Shown here: piece after piece, positions 20,715 through 32,504 of the stretch
Layout: each line of letters opens with the position of its first letter
Numbering within the stretch: the first letter of the stretch is position 1
Source of the DNA: Silene noctiflora
Lineage: Eukaryota > Streptophyta > Magnoliopsida > Caryophyllales > Caryophyllaceae
NCBI GenBank assembly: GCA_009801015.1
Contig: VHZZ01001340.1
Coordinates: 88,901 to 126,986 of the forward strand
Direction of reading: 5' to 3'
Length of the DNA: 38,086 bases
Notes under the pieces: model-generated
The model's input: only the letters and a program-made list of their open reading frames with translations
Databases searched by the model: none
Told to the model about the DNA's origin: nothing
Position numbers and translations under genes: made by a program

Positions 20715-23708
20715 TTACAAATTAAACATGACTTTAATAGCATTGCCACCCTGGGCACTTGTTTCAAATGCTTCTTCTACCTCCTTTTGCGAGAACCCGT
20801 ATCTGTGTGTTATAAGGGGCTTCACATCAATCTTCCCACTGCTTATGAACTCGAGGCAAAGTGGCCATGTGTTTTTGTACCGAAACACCCCCACTATATC
20901 AACTTCCCTGCCATTCACATTTGAGCGCAAAGGGGCTAGTTAAACCGTATAAGCTTCTTATACTATGAGACATATTAGTCCGCCAATTTAATTATCAATG
21001 CAATGTTCATTAGGCTTGTCTGAAACCGCATATATTTGACCCATTTACCTAGCCACTGTTGAGGTACTGGGTAATGGTTATCAGTTTTGACAATATCAGA
21101 ATATGGCAGTAGCTAAAATACCTTGCGGCAGCAGGTGTAAGCGGTACAGTCATGATACCGTGTCCCATTCCAATAAGGCACACTTTGCCACCTGCACGAG
21201 TAGCGCTAAGTGCAGTAGACATGGTTTTGTTAAACCCTGCACAATCGAAGGTCACATCGACGTCTCTTCCCATTGCCTTCTGAATCTGAGCAACTTCTTC
21301 AGGCATATCCTGTATAAATAGACTCATTCAGATTTATGAAGGTATGAAGCTATAACAGTATATGGCATCTTGGCATTTCATTGCTCAAATTATATACTCC
21401 GTCAGAAAGAAGCTAACATTTTATCTGCCAAGATTAGAATATAGGAAGCCTTTTACTTTCATTCCATTTGTCGGAAATGAACAAACAAACAACAACATTA
21501 TTACCTCGGTATCTAAACAATTCCAAATACCCTAGTAGGGTGCAAAGCACAGAGAGTCAGAGACTTAACCATATCTTAAAAATACATACATACATACATA
21601 CTAGTTTCAAATAACCAAGTACATGTAGTTATAATGGTGGTAATAGGTACAATTCATTAGTCCCAGGTTCGGATATCCCTCCCTTTACTCCACTGACAAT
21701 TGTCATCCTCATTATGGACCCAAACAAATGAAAAGTAGGACTAGTTTGCAAACCTGCGGATTGGTTGAAACTTTGACAATCTCATCAGCTCCAAGTTGTT
21801 TTGCAACAGATAAGCGGCTATCCTCCACATCTACGATAACAATTCTTGGAGCTCCAAAAGCGCGAGCTGCTAGCATTGTGACCAGTCCAATAGGCCCAGC
21901 ACCCATCACCAGTGCAGTGGTCTCAGGACCGATGTTTGCGCGGCGACAAGCATGAACGCCAACACTCAGTGGCTCGCACATAGCTCCTTCCTCTAAGCTG
22001 ACATTGTCAGGAAGTTTGAAGCATAAATCTGCTGGATGTACCACCTGACATAGTTTACAAACATAGTTTTACTCAAGCCCCAATAAAATAATCAGCAAGG
22101 CATCATCATACTCATGATTAGGCAGTGTGCTTTACATGTAATCCTGATAAAAAGGGTCATTTTGGGTATAAGTGATCAGATGCAGGTTTTGGCCTAGCCC
22201 AATGTGGTTTTTGTAGCCCACCGCCAAGCATATTGAATTTGGGATGGATTAGCGGATTTGTCCATCTTGCTTCTTTTGAGGGCCAGATAGGCCAAGTTCA
22301 GTGGAGCAGAAGCTAATGAACAGCTCCATATCAAGGTATATTATGCACTTCAGGTCACATTGGATCAGGTTAGGTTAGGGTTTGTCTGACTGTCTTCGAG
22401 TGTTAATATTAGGTCATTTTTAGACGAATGATTACGGCCCAGGTAATTTGGGTCTAAAACCAGATATATATACCTGATTGGCAAGAGAACCATGGACAGG
22501 AGGGGTTGCAAAGAACTTCATCTCAGGGCACAAATTGTAGCGGCCATCTTTGCAAAGGTCGCAACGCCAACAACTGATCCCAGGCTCCAAAGCGACTCGA
22601 TCACCAGGTACTAATGTCTTAACATCACTCCCCACCTCTTCAATAATTCCAGCACATTCATGCCCAATTACCATAGGCTCTTTTACTACGAAATCTGCAC
22701 ACCTTAATGTCTACAAACAAGAATAAAACACATAAGCAATTCCTTACCCCATTGCATATTCATCTGATGATTATAAAGCTGCACAACACAAACTTATACA
22801 CAAGCATAACAAATATCCACTTCATCCCATTGAAGTGAACACCAAAACTGATGTGAAACTCTTTAACATTTCTTGTCTTCTTAATACTTTAGGTTTGTGT
22901 CCGACATGACACTCAAGAATATGGGTATGGAATGTATCCATGATCATGACTAATCCAACAATTCTCTTGGAAGAAGTAGCTCCGGAGACAACACATTTCC
23001 ATTTTCAATAAACACTGAAACACAAACTAAATACAAAAAGAAACTTGTAATTGAACTTTTGTTTTGAAGAGGCGGCCCTTTATTCTCATTTTCAAACAGA
23101 GTCATCATGCCTAAAAATTATACTCATGGTGAGTCCGATACTTAGACACGTGCTCATAACTAATAGGCCAATACATCCAACAACACCAACCGAGTTTCAG
23201 TAACATGGATTGAATTAGGAAATTCTAAGAATAGAAAAAGCTTTTACCTTAAGATAGTGAACATCACTTCCACAAATACCAACAGCCTTCATACTGACTT
23301 TAACATCATGAGGTCCTTAAAAGAATCACAGAAGATAAATGCAAGTAATTAGCTCATAAGTCATAACTATCATCATCCAACACAAATACTATTGAACAAC
23401 AACAAAGGTATCCCAAAATGATTTCGAGTCAGAAAAGTTGAACAATATTGCTCAACTAAACAATGAAAGGTGCAAGCCCCTATGTGTTGTTAACACAAAG
23501 GTAAGGCTGCGTACTCCCTATCCCGCAATCTGCAGGACCCCACATAAGTAACACACTAACACATATTGTAGTTGTATATAGAAGAATAAAGAATACCAAG
23601 AGGAGGAAGCTCAAAAGGCTGGATTTTGAGATCATTAATACCCAACAGCCAAGCAGCCATGTTTTGTTCACCTTGACCATCTCCATGAGATTTTCCTCCC
23701 TTTCCCAT
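20715..23708 (-). CDS. SDH: Sorbitol (polyol) dehydrogenase, zinc-dependent MDR family
   Basis: Oxidises sorbitol and related polyols to ketoses with NAD+, in the cytosol. Six minus-strand exons: 23708-23597, 23315-23248, 22710-22474, 22044-21754, 21309-21122 and 20907-20715. All junctions are GT-AG, and they join in frame to 362 aa, close to the Arabidopsis enzyme (about 364). Catalytic zinc ligands fit Cys52 (GICGSD) and His77-Glu78 (GHECAG). The structural zinc site is Cys107, Cys110, Cys113 and Cys121 (CWRCDLC...C). The NAD-binding turn is GAGPIG (187-192), followed by the acidic VDVED near 210-214 that favours NAD over NADP. The start codon lies in [13 protein letters not shown], the usual plant SDH N-terminus. 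The gene is divergent from the GMC oxidoreductase gene, with 2.7 kb between start codons. Intron 1 carries SINE-like debris. All key residues are intact. Confidence 0.95.
23392..23545 (+). repeat. SINE-like fragments in SDH intron 1
   Basis: A degraded CAACAACAAAGGTATCCCAA unit (about 23398) is followed by AACACAAAGGTAAGGCTGCG and TACTCCCTATCCCGCAATCT (about 23490-23530). The second piece has the same order of motifs as the minus-strand copy at 17912-18036. It is antisense to the host gene and within an intron. Confidence 0.45.
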
Positions 23709-26145
23709 TGTCTAACTCTTGTACTACTATTCACTTAATAATCAGTATAATTAAGATGTGACCAGAAGTTCTCAGCTTTTCAAGAAAAAATGGAACTCCC
23801 AACCCAAAGTACAGCTTTGTTTTTTTTATTTAAAAAAAAATGTTGATAAATTTAGTTGTTTATGTGAAGTACAACTTTTTTGCTGAATACAAGATCAGAA
23901 TAATGGACAAATTTTAATAAATGTAGAGTTTATCTTGGCGGGTTCCATCAGTACGTTACTGAATGATAAGTTTACAGAAAGTTATCTGTCAAGCCACCAT
24001 TTCCACACGAGCCTTCCTTTTTATTTTTCGTTATTTATTTGTTGATTTGTCTGACTTTATCCAATGTGAGGTGTGATTGTGTCAACCCAAAATAGAAAGG
24101 TCGGGACAAAAGAGGGGTTGCGACTCACAATCCATATTAGTCCCGCTAAATAGACTTGAAAATAGGTTTCTTGAGTTGGGTTCGTGTTATTTTAGTTACG
24201 CTATCAGTATAGTCAATTACTCAATTGTTTCGAGGACACATTTTTTCAGACCTGTGATTACGGGTTGACAGGTGGGTCAATCCACCATTTTTGTGTCAGG
24301 GATGTTAAGGACTTTATATCAAAGTACTAATTAACCATTAACCATTAGGTCGGATTTAATGGTTAATTTAGGATATAAAGTGCTTAAAGGATCCTCCAGC
24401 AGGACCGTACTCCTTATACCTAAGCCTTTATAATATTCCATATTTCCATTTGGTGAATTGCCTTTAGGTGAAAGCAGGACGATCCTCCCGTAGGACACAA
24501 GAATTTTTCTCTAATTTTAGTGGGTTGAGCTTTCAATTAGGCTCAAGAGTAAGACTCAAGAGCATGTACAATCAATAATTGTGTAATTATGCAATTTCTT
24601 TTGGGTCTCACATCTCACAAAATGGACACTGAGGATTTTTCTGATCTTAATCTCCATAAAGTTATCGCGACCTAATCTTGATTCACCACGCCAACATGTG
24701 GTCGTGAAAACCTGTCGAGACCTACATGGCTACATACATCGTCCATTTTCCGGTATCTAATCTGTATCTCATCTTAGTAAGTCTTGGGTGAGACGGTTAG
24801 GCACATCACACATCACACATGCAACCGGATCATGAACAGTTCAACACTCTAAAATTACTAAGAAATTAACATTAAATAGTGTAGTTGCAACATAAAATCG
24901 TACTCCATTTAAGCTTGTACTCATTTATTTAGGGGGTTAGACACTGATAAGATAAGGTGCAGCATTTAAATGCTATATTGTCTCATTTAATTACGTGCAC
25001 TCCACGGAGACAGAGGCCAATCTTTGTACACAAGCTCCAAATGTGTACATACTCGCCTTCTAGTTTCATTTTTTTCCCAGAAATACTATAAGTAGTGTAG
25101 TATATTTTCTAAATTTCCGTGAGATTAATTGATCATAAATGCTTAGAAAAGAGTCGTGCAACAAAAATAAACTGGGAAAACAGACAACTTGGATTCCCAC
25201 TCTGCAAGTGTAAGGAATATGGTTGTAATGTAATACTCACTCCGTCTCAGTCAATAGTTAACCTTTGCTTTATTTCCCTCAAAATAAAGTAACTGTAAAC
25301 TATTGAGCGAGATAGAGGAAGTATAGATTAGTTATAAAGCAAATATTGAAACTTTAGATATATCTTGGAAGTTTTATACTTGCCACAATGTAACTTGATG
25401 ATGTACAGACTTACATGTGGAACAGGGATGTGCATTATCGTGTTCAGATCGTCAGGCGTCAGCTACACTGCGTGGAGTTGGAGACGAGAACTGAAATAGG
25501 TATTCATATGGGTCGGAACTCGTGAGTTTCCGATTTTCCAATACGGTTTTGGTAACACAAGGAAGGCTGAACCTATGCCTACTCCACAGAATTTGGGAGC
25601 TGTATTAGAAACACAAGATAATTTCCTGCTTAAAATTCTCTTCAGCTGTACAAAGTATAATGAATCCTACATATACAAAAACTTATGTAAGACAAATTGT
25701 GAGACCATCCCATTGATCATGTAACTAAATGAGGAAGACGCAAGTATTTGGGTTATTCTCATATGTGAGACAGTCTCATATAAGATTCACTTAGCAATTT
25801 ACAAAGTTTTTGACGATTACTCACTCGTAAGAGCCATCGAGCAATTGTCAAAAACTCGTTGCAAAAGTTGTCATAAGCTCAAAACGTGCGGTCCCTCTTA
25901 GCACCGTTTTAATTGCACATAAAAGAAGAAGAACAAACTAGACGAGGAAGACTTTACTGGAAATGAAAGCCGGAAGAAAACCCGAGAAAGGACAAGGGTG
26001 AAGAGAGACAACTTCCCAACTGCAACAACTAAGCTTTAGTGAATCAATCCAACAATTAACAACTAACATTAATGAATACCCTCCTGCCTTTAGCTATAAT
26101 AAACCGTTGAATAGTTTTCTTTCAATGAGCCACACATTGAGAAAT
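23709..26145. other. Shared upstream region of divergent SDH and GMC oxidoreductase genes
   Basis: About 2.4 kb with no supported gene; it must hold the promoters of both neighbours. It contains the small Stowaway MITE at 25236-25321. Inverted 'attaaccatta.../...ttaatggttaat' words lie near 24325-24370. A pair of GTCAACCC/GGGTTGAC ends (about 24080 and 24263) may mark a degraded MITE. Another candidate repeat with 'tgtgagaccatccc' and 'tgtgagacagtctcatataa' lies at about 25690-25790. No TATA box was resolved for SDH. Confidence 0.45.
25236..25321. mobile_element. Very short Stowaway-like MITE (86 bp)
   Basis: It starts CTCACTCCGTCTCAGTCAAT, and the other end, read inversely, is CTTCCTCTATCTCGCTCAAT. 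Both arms then continue with similar AGTT..A words into CTTTATTT, so almost the whole element is one imperfect hairpin. TA lies on both sides (25234-25235 and 25322-25323). It lies about 1.1 kb upstream of the GMC oxidoreductase start. Confidence 0.65.
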
Positions 26146-26154
26146 TATAAATAG
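26146..26154 (+). promoter_or_regulatory. TATA box for the GMC oxidoreductase gene
   Basis: TATAAATAG is a textbook plant TATA box, 268 bp before the start codon. It implies a 5' leader of roughly 235 nt, in which short upstream ATGs are present. Confidence 0.55.
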
Positions 26155-26413
26155 CTAAGGGCAGCACCAGTGCAGTAAAGCATGCTTAGTAATAATATTT
26201 TGGTGATTTATGCAATCTTTATATGCTTAGGTTCAACTATCTAATTCTTGTTCAACATAAAAAAACATAAGTAAGGCTAAGAGAAAGATCTTTGTACCTG
26301 AAATTGCATAGACTTTTCATTTGCATCACATTTGAAGTATTTAAAAGACAAGCAGTTGGCAATTCTATTTTGTTGCTTCTAGCTTCTACTCAAACAACAC
26401 AAATAACTAGCTC

Positions 26414-29400
26414 ATGGACTATGACGGTTGCAGAATCATCTTGGTTTATAGTCTTGGGTTTTCAATCTTTTCTCTATTTTCTTCGGCTGATAAAGGTACC
26501 TTTTTTGTGTGTTTTTCTTAGTACTTTTTTCGTCATTCAACCCCTGCATTTCACAAATAAGGTAAATAAGTACCTGCATAAGAGTAATTATTGCGTGACC
26601 CATCTTTTCATCAACTACACAATATAGTCAGTGTGCAAGAAGTACAGTCATTTGGTTCTTGTGATTATGAGAACCCCTGAACCAAATATTATAAAATTTT
26701 CACAAATTAACAAAAACTAAGGTTGACTCATTTTTTCCTGCTATCTTCATTGCAGCTCCATACTTCACCTTTGTTAAGCCAGCAACATTGGCTCCAAAAG
26801 TGGGGTACTTTGACTACATAGTTGTAGGGGGAGGAACAGCCGGTTGTTCACTAACCGCCACTCTTTCCAACGGTGGGACCGTCTTACTTCTAGAAAGAGG
26901 AGGATCCCCTTATGGAAACAAGGATATAGAAGACATAAGCTCATTTTCAGTCAATCTAGCTAATGTCTCACCAACTTCACCTGCACAAAGATTTGTTTCA
27001 GAAGATGGGGTGATCAATGCCCGTGCCCGTGTTCTCGGTGGAGGATCTTCAATCAATGCTGGATTCTACACCAGGGCCCCCGCAGAGTACATAGCTAGAG
27101 CAGGGTGGGATTATGGGCTCGTTAATCAGTCATATGAGTGGGTAGAAGACAAGGTGGCATTTGCGCCTTCAATGCTACAATTCCAAACTGCTATAAAAAA
27201 TGGACTACTTGAGGCTGGAGTTCAACCCTATAATGGGTTTACATATGACCACATGCGTGGGACGAAATTTGGTGGGACCATCTTTGATAGACATGGTCGC
27301 CGGCATTCAGCGGCTGACTTGCTAGAGTATGCAGATCCTTACCGCACTGCTGTGTATCTCTATGCAACAGCTGAAAAGATCTTGTTCAGTAGAAAAGGTG
27401 AGACATATATTTTATGTGTGCATATCATTTCATTCATCACATAAAACCAAGGCTTCAGTACTGATGAAAAGTTAAATTGTCATTTACAAGAATTGAAGTT
27501 ATAAACTCAAGATGAGTTGCCTAGCAAGTTTTTGTCCATTTGCTTACAGTTATTAATAGATCAAAAGGCAAAGACCATTAAGTCCCAGGTTCCTTGTCCA
27601 ACTCCAAGCTGAGTTCAGAAAAAAAAAATTTACTCTCTCTGTCTCAACAGGCTATTTTTGTTCGTTTTTGGAACGACTGGGTCACTGCCTTACTGGGGTA
27701 TGAGATTTTTTTATTTTTGTTACCCTTCCCCTTAACTACACTCATTACAAACCTTCTCCCCATCTTCATACTATCCAACCACCATCCCACATTCCCACCT
27801 TCCCCATCATCATACCACCAAACCATGAACCTCGCATAAGGGTTTACAATGACTGGGTAGGAGGTTCAGGGGTGGGGTGAGATTTCGAGGTGGGGTGGGG
27901 AAGCGCGCTTCAAGGGGTGGGACTCGTTTTGGGGGGGTAGAAGAGGGGGCATTGGTGGTGAGGGAGGCAGCTTTCATGGTTTGCAGCCTCGCAAGAGGGG
28001 GGGAGCGGCAGGATTTTTGGTGATGCAAAGATAGGTGGGGTCATCGAGTAGATGAGACTTGCAAATGGAATACATCTAGAGCTTGTTTTAGTATAAACAT
28101 ACTGATATAAGAGGAACTCACATAATGACATAAGTAATCTGATTATGGGAATTAATGCAGAGTTGGGAAAACCGAGAGCTTACGGTGTTGTGTTCAAGGA
28201 TTCACATGGAGGCCTGCATAAAGCGTTTATACGACCTGGACCCAAGAACGAGGTGATAGTATCAGCTGGTGCACTTGGAAGCCCTCAATTATTAATGTTG
28301 AGTGGGGTTGGGCCGGCACCTGAGCTTATGCTGCATGGAATTGAAGTCGTTGTAGATCAGCCACAGGTCGGACAAGGAATGTATGATAATCCCATGAATG
28401 CCCTTTTCGTTCCTTCTCCGACTGGTGTGGAGACATCCCTTATCCAAGCTGTTGGCATTACTGATTATGACAGTTTCATTGAAGCAGCAAGTGGCTCTAC
28501 CTCCGCTGGTGCTTTCATGCAGAATCGTCCATCAGCTGCTCACATGGCAGATCCCCAGGTCAGTCATATTTTCTAATTTTTTTAAGGCGGACGGAATGTT
28601 TTCATTTTTAGTGGAGCCGAAGACTCATTACTCTGTAGTTCTACATTATGACGTTCCTAGGAATGAACATAAAGTTAGGTTGTGTCCGCGCTGTGAGTTC
28701 CACCTTTATCCTGGGAAAAAAAAGTCAATAATTTTAGTCAGACAAGTTAGTCTACGTGATTGTAACTCAATAGATTGTGTACTGTGGCCTAGAAAATAGC
28801 ATGGTAAAAAATATAATGACATGTTGATCCAAGTCACATATTAAGGTAAAGATAATGTCGCATTGTCATCATCATTTAGATTCTTGGAATGTTATCTTGT
28901 CATTTAGCCAATTATGAATTATATCTTTTTCACCAGATGTGAACTTGAAATAACATTCAAGGGAGTAGCCTCCCACATTATTATAGTTAATATGAGAAAA
29001 AAAGGTGCAACTAGATTTCATTAGGTACGGGCGGAGGAACGAGATGCTTCAAATTGAGTTCGGGTGGCTTTGTTTCCCTTTATCGTTGATTTCTATTGGA
29101 TTTGTTTGTTTTTATCTTGCTTCATTTGGATTTTCTGATACTGTTTACTGCCAGTCCCTTTGACTTCTTAACCTGAATAAAACTGGTGTTGTTGAACAAG
29201 TGACATTGCTGAAATGTGTAGGGTGACCAACCTCCCAAGGGAGATAAAGTGTTGACTTCACAAGATGGCATGCAGAGAGCAGTTGAGTTCATGCATTCTC
29301 TCATAAACGGAACCTTCAGTGGCGGTGTTATTCTAGAGAAGATTGCGAGGCCACTCTCCTCAGGGTATCTACGTCTGACAAACTTGAACCCAAACGATAA

Positions 29401-29933
29401 CCCGAGTGTTAGATTCAACTACTTCCAAAATCCAGAGGACCTGCAAAAGTGCGTCATGGGAATGGAAACCATAATAAGCGTAATAGAATCAGAGCCTTTC
29501 CAGAAGTTTCGCATTCCAGGCATGACGATACAAGCGCTTATGAGCATGGCAGTTCACTTACCTCTAAATTTTCGGCCAAGGCATTTTAACTCTGCATTTT
29601 CCTTGCAACAATTTTGTATAGACACGGTGTTGACTATATGGCACTATCATGGAGGCTGTCAAGTTAACAGAGTAGTTGATAAGGAGTATAAGGTTCTTGG
29701 CACCGAAGGTTTAAGGGTTATTGATGGATCTACATTTTATGAATCACCTGGAACAAATCCTCAAGCAACTGTAATGATGCTTGGAAGGTACGTTCTTAAT
29801 CAATGTCAAGGCTCAATATTTCAAGTTTGTCCCCTTCATAGTAAGTTTTAACTGATGCTAGATATGATAATGAGAACTATTTCTTATGGTGCACAGGTAT
29901 ATGGGACAGAAGATTTTAGCACAGAGACTATGA
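26414..29933 (+). CDS. GMC oxidoreductase, HOTHEAD/mandelonitrile-lyase-like, secreted
   Basis: FAD-dependent oxidoreductase of the plant HOTHEAD/(R)-mandelonitrile lyase group; the substrate is not deducible (HOTHEAD itself acts on cuticular omega-hydroxy fatty acids). Five exons: 26414-26495, 26756-27397, 28161-28558, 29222-29787 and 29897-29933. They join in frame to 574 aa, normal for the family. The start is fixed by an in-frame TAG at 26408. Residues 8-24 are hydrophobic, ending near FSSADK, like a cleaved signal peptide, so secretion or cell wall is likely. The FAD motif is GGGTAG (52-57) with Glu74, GMC signature 1 surrounds GGGSSINAG (122-130), and signature 2 lies at 278-292 (GALGSPQLLMLSGVG). 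The catalytic His region is WHYHGG (514-519), and GTNPQ (551-555) closes the FAD site. Everything needed is present. It is divergent from SDH. Intron 2 (763 bp) has an inserted-looking G-rich block. Confidence 0.93.
27867..28006 (+). other. G-rich, quadruplex-prone block in GMC gene intron 2
   Basis: Many G-runs lie on the coding strand (GGGGTGGGG, GGTGGGGTGGGG, GGGGGGG, GGGGG, GGGGGGG) within about 140 bases, in an otherwise AT-rich intron. A pyrimidine-rich stretch lies just before (27720-27830). The change in composition suggests an insertion. A Stowaway-type word (CTCTCTGTCTCA, about 27634) lies upstream, but no matching end was found. Confidence 0.6.
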
Positions 29934-31642
29934 GCCTCAAGACGAAGGAACCAGATGATACCTGTTTCTTTCTTTTCCAAACAATTTCCGGTTTTGTTTA
30001 TGCAAATATTCACCAGATATAGTACCTACTTTCAAATGGTTTATCGCGTCAGACCACAAGATCATGTACCTGTGAATCCAGTTAGAAGGTTTTGATGTAT
30101 TTGGACTGTATAACCTTAGGAAGAGCCCTTGATTCTCACACAAAAAAAGAAAATCCCCTTCCCAAAACTCTGTAATTGATCCTAATGGCATATATCCTTG
30201 AGGCCTTGACAAAAGATAAGGGTGAAATATTCTATTTAGAAAATTAATGACAACATCATTATCCACAAAATAAAATGGAACTTACCTTGACTCGATTTTG
30301 AGTAGGTTATAGATGACGATTAAGGAAGCAGTTGGATCCTTTTGATGCTGTGAAACCCAGGACTTCACAAGTTACTTCTCCAGTTTATGATCTGCCATGT
30401 CCAGAAAGAAGTCCATGAGGAACTAGTAAAATAGAAGTTACCAGTGAGCTACCAATGTATAACTTGTTCAGATGTTTCTAATATACTACATGAATCAAAA
30501 ACGACTGTCCTGCATAACTGCATTAGAGATTTAGAGGCATTTAAGAGATGAATCATTCAAGTTCCAAATATTGGTTCTAGTAATCAAACAAACTTTCCAC
30601 CAATTTTAACAAGTTAAGACACACTTTAATTCAATAACCGTTATTAACAATGATCTAATCACCGGGGGAGTTGCAGAACTTTCAAGCTCAAGGAACACTA
30701 AGCATAAAAAATCGCGACCTCTGAAACTAATAAGAGAAACTATAGACATAGGAGCAAAGACTAATACATCGTATATTACAAGGCACAAAACGCAATGTAC
30801 AAATATGTGCATTTGTAGCTAGCAATGACTCTTTAAGACACTGAGTACAGTCTTCCAGTCCTGGCAGCCGGCACAGCAATTCAAGCTGAGGGCAATGATA
30901 ACAAATACAATTACACACGATGACAATCCAGATAAGATCATTCTTTTTCTTTTCGTCGCTAACAGTCAGGCATCCTACAGGTTCACCTTCTTATAGTTCT
31001 AAGAATTTAAGAAGGATTTCAATAAATTAAATTCCCGAACAACCTGTTATCTGGTGAATTCGATATACAGCGCCTCGACTCAGTTCAGCACCATGATCTC
31101 CGTAAATAATCAACTAAGGGTTCTACCTTAAGCTTTTCTTTAACCTTAGTAAATCAAGGTAGAGTTTCCTTAAATAATACTGTTTTCTCTCAGAGGAATT
31201 TCGTCGAACATGTGGCATGCACTATCTAAATACCAGATCATTGGCTTACAACCGTTCCAAAACTCAATATTCAAGTTCATAAAGCTGCTTAAAATCGAAA
31301 TTATGCAAAACCCAGATCAAGAAACTAAATACTGTATCGATACACTATAAAACCATTCGCAAATTCAAATGAAGAGAAGAAAAGTTAAGAATTTAGCAAA
31401 GGAAATCTTAAAATCAATCATGGCTTCCTAAGTTCAAATGGAAGTGGAACTAGCTTCAATTCGATCGATTCTCATCATTGATTCAAGGGGATTTTTCGAA
31501 TATCAATTAGTTTGTGCAAAAACAATGTCAGATCATAGAAACTAAGAAGATGATGATCCCGAAACAAAGGGAGAAGACTCAGAAAAAGGTTTAAAACTTG
31601 AGAGTTGAGAGCGTTCATATTTCATACAGTATGTTGGATGTT
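29934..31642 (-). other. Unresolved region; possible minus-strand transcript with short coding-like pieces
   Basis: The left part is the 3' UTR of the GMC gene. Farther right, on the minus strand, two pieces look coding but I recognise neither. About 31108-31040 reads YGDHGAELSRGAVYRIHQ after a possible AG acceptor. About 30988-30730 reads GEPVGCLTVSDEKKKNDLIW, then a hydrophobic Ile/Val/Cys run and LELLCRLPGLEDCTQC. Joining them needs an intron of only about 54 bp, which is short for plants. No start codon with a long frame was found upstream. Options are a small unannotated gene, a long non-coding RNA or a decayed gene. Nothing further can be claimed. Confidence 0.25.
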
Positions 31643-31654
31643 TTTGGCGCCAAA
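31643..31654. promoter_or_regulatory. Perfect palindromic E2F-type site
   Basis: TTTGGCGCCAAA is a perfect 12-bp palindrome matching the E2F consensus TTTSSCGC on both strands. In plants such sites control S-phase genes. On the minus side it precedes the possible transcript at 29934-31642; on the plus side no gene follows for kilobases. Confidence 0.5.
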
Positions 31655-32116
31655 TTGACATTTGGCTTAGGGTACGGAGCCGCATGTTAGCCGCAATTCT
31701 AGCCTTAGAATCCTAAAAATTGTGCGCGTGCTCCGTCCACTTCGAACCCTTAGATTTTATATTTCACTTATGTATTTTCATTTCCGTTTTTTATGTTCAT
31801 GTAGTACTCCAAGACTACTTCCTGCGTGTCGAATCTTGGAGGTAGTCGTTTAGTTTAAGATACGTTTTTAGGAGTTTAGAAAACGTATCGCTATTGTGCA
31901 CAGTCAATGTTTCATGCTACAAGACTAGAAATATCAAATTTGCCTCTATGAGGTAATAGTCAATCAATCTGCTTCTCATCCAAAGCTTTCTTATTTACTC
32001 GTTGTTTGCATTCCAATGCATTTTTGCCTTCATTCTTACTAACGAGCAAGTGTGTGTCGACCGTTGATGATCGAGACTAGGATCCCGACACACGCAAACC
32101 GAGACCGATTACGAAT

Positions 32117-32144
32117 GCACTAGTGGGCGATCTCTCACTAGTGC
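32117..32144. other. Perfect hairpin in a GC-richer island
   Basis: GCACTAGTG and CACTAGTGC form a 9-bp perfect stem around a 10-nt loop. The surrounding 32040-32230 is notably CG-containing compared with its AT-rich neighbours (for example 'gcacgagtgcgcgttacgtt'). This may be part of a retroelement; I do not recognise the family. Confidence 0.4.
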
Positions 32145-32504
32145 TTGACGCTCTCGCTAGCATTCTTGTCGTGAGGTAGGCACGAGTGCGCGTTACGTTC
32201 CGTATCAAAGTACCGGACCGTGACACTTAGGCAGTACTTGGCTAGTTAGGTTAGTTAAAACTGGCAAACGGGTCAATCGAGTCGGGGGATTTGAGTTATT
32301 TTGGATTTTTTATTGAATAGCTTGGATAAATACAGAGTACTTAATAGGCTTTCGATGGATATTTGACTACTCGTATTATTTCAGCGAGCCGAGCAGGCTA
32401 ACCCACGTTATAATTCTATTGTCTGTGTCTGGCCCATTTACTAATTTGGGCTGGTATGAATAAGCCCATCACCCATTTTTTAAAAAACATTGTTGTCCAA
32501 ACAC

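Noticed and set aside
21620-21675. Possible pol III A and B boxes (GGTTCGGATATCC) in SDH intron 4
   Set aside because: The B-box match is imperfect, the A-box is weak and no tRNA fold or SINE body could be drawn.
25681-25795. Possible MITE with 'gtgagac' ends upstream of the GMC gene
   Set aside because: The two ends match poorly and no target duplication could be found.
27594-28131. Open frames in GMC gene intron 2 on both strands
   Set aside because: They come from pyrimidine- and G-rich low-complexity DNA within an intron; the flanking exons join correctly without them.
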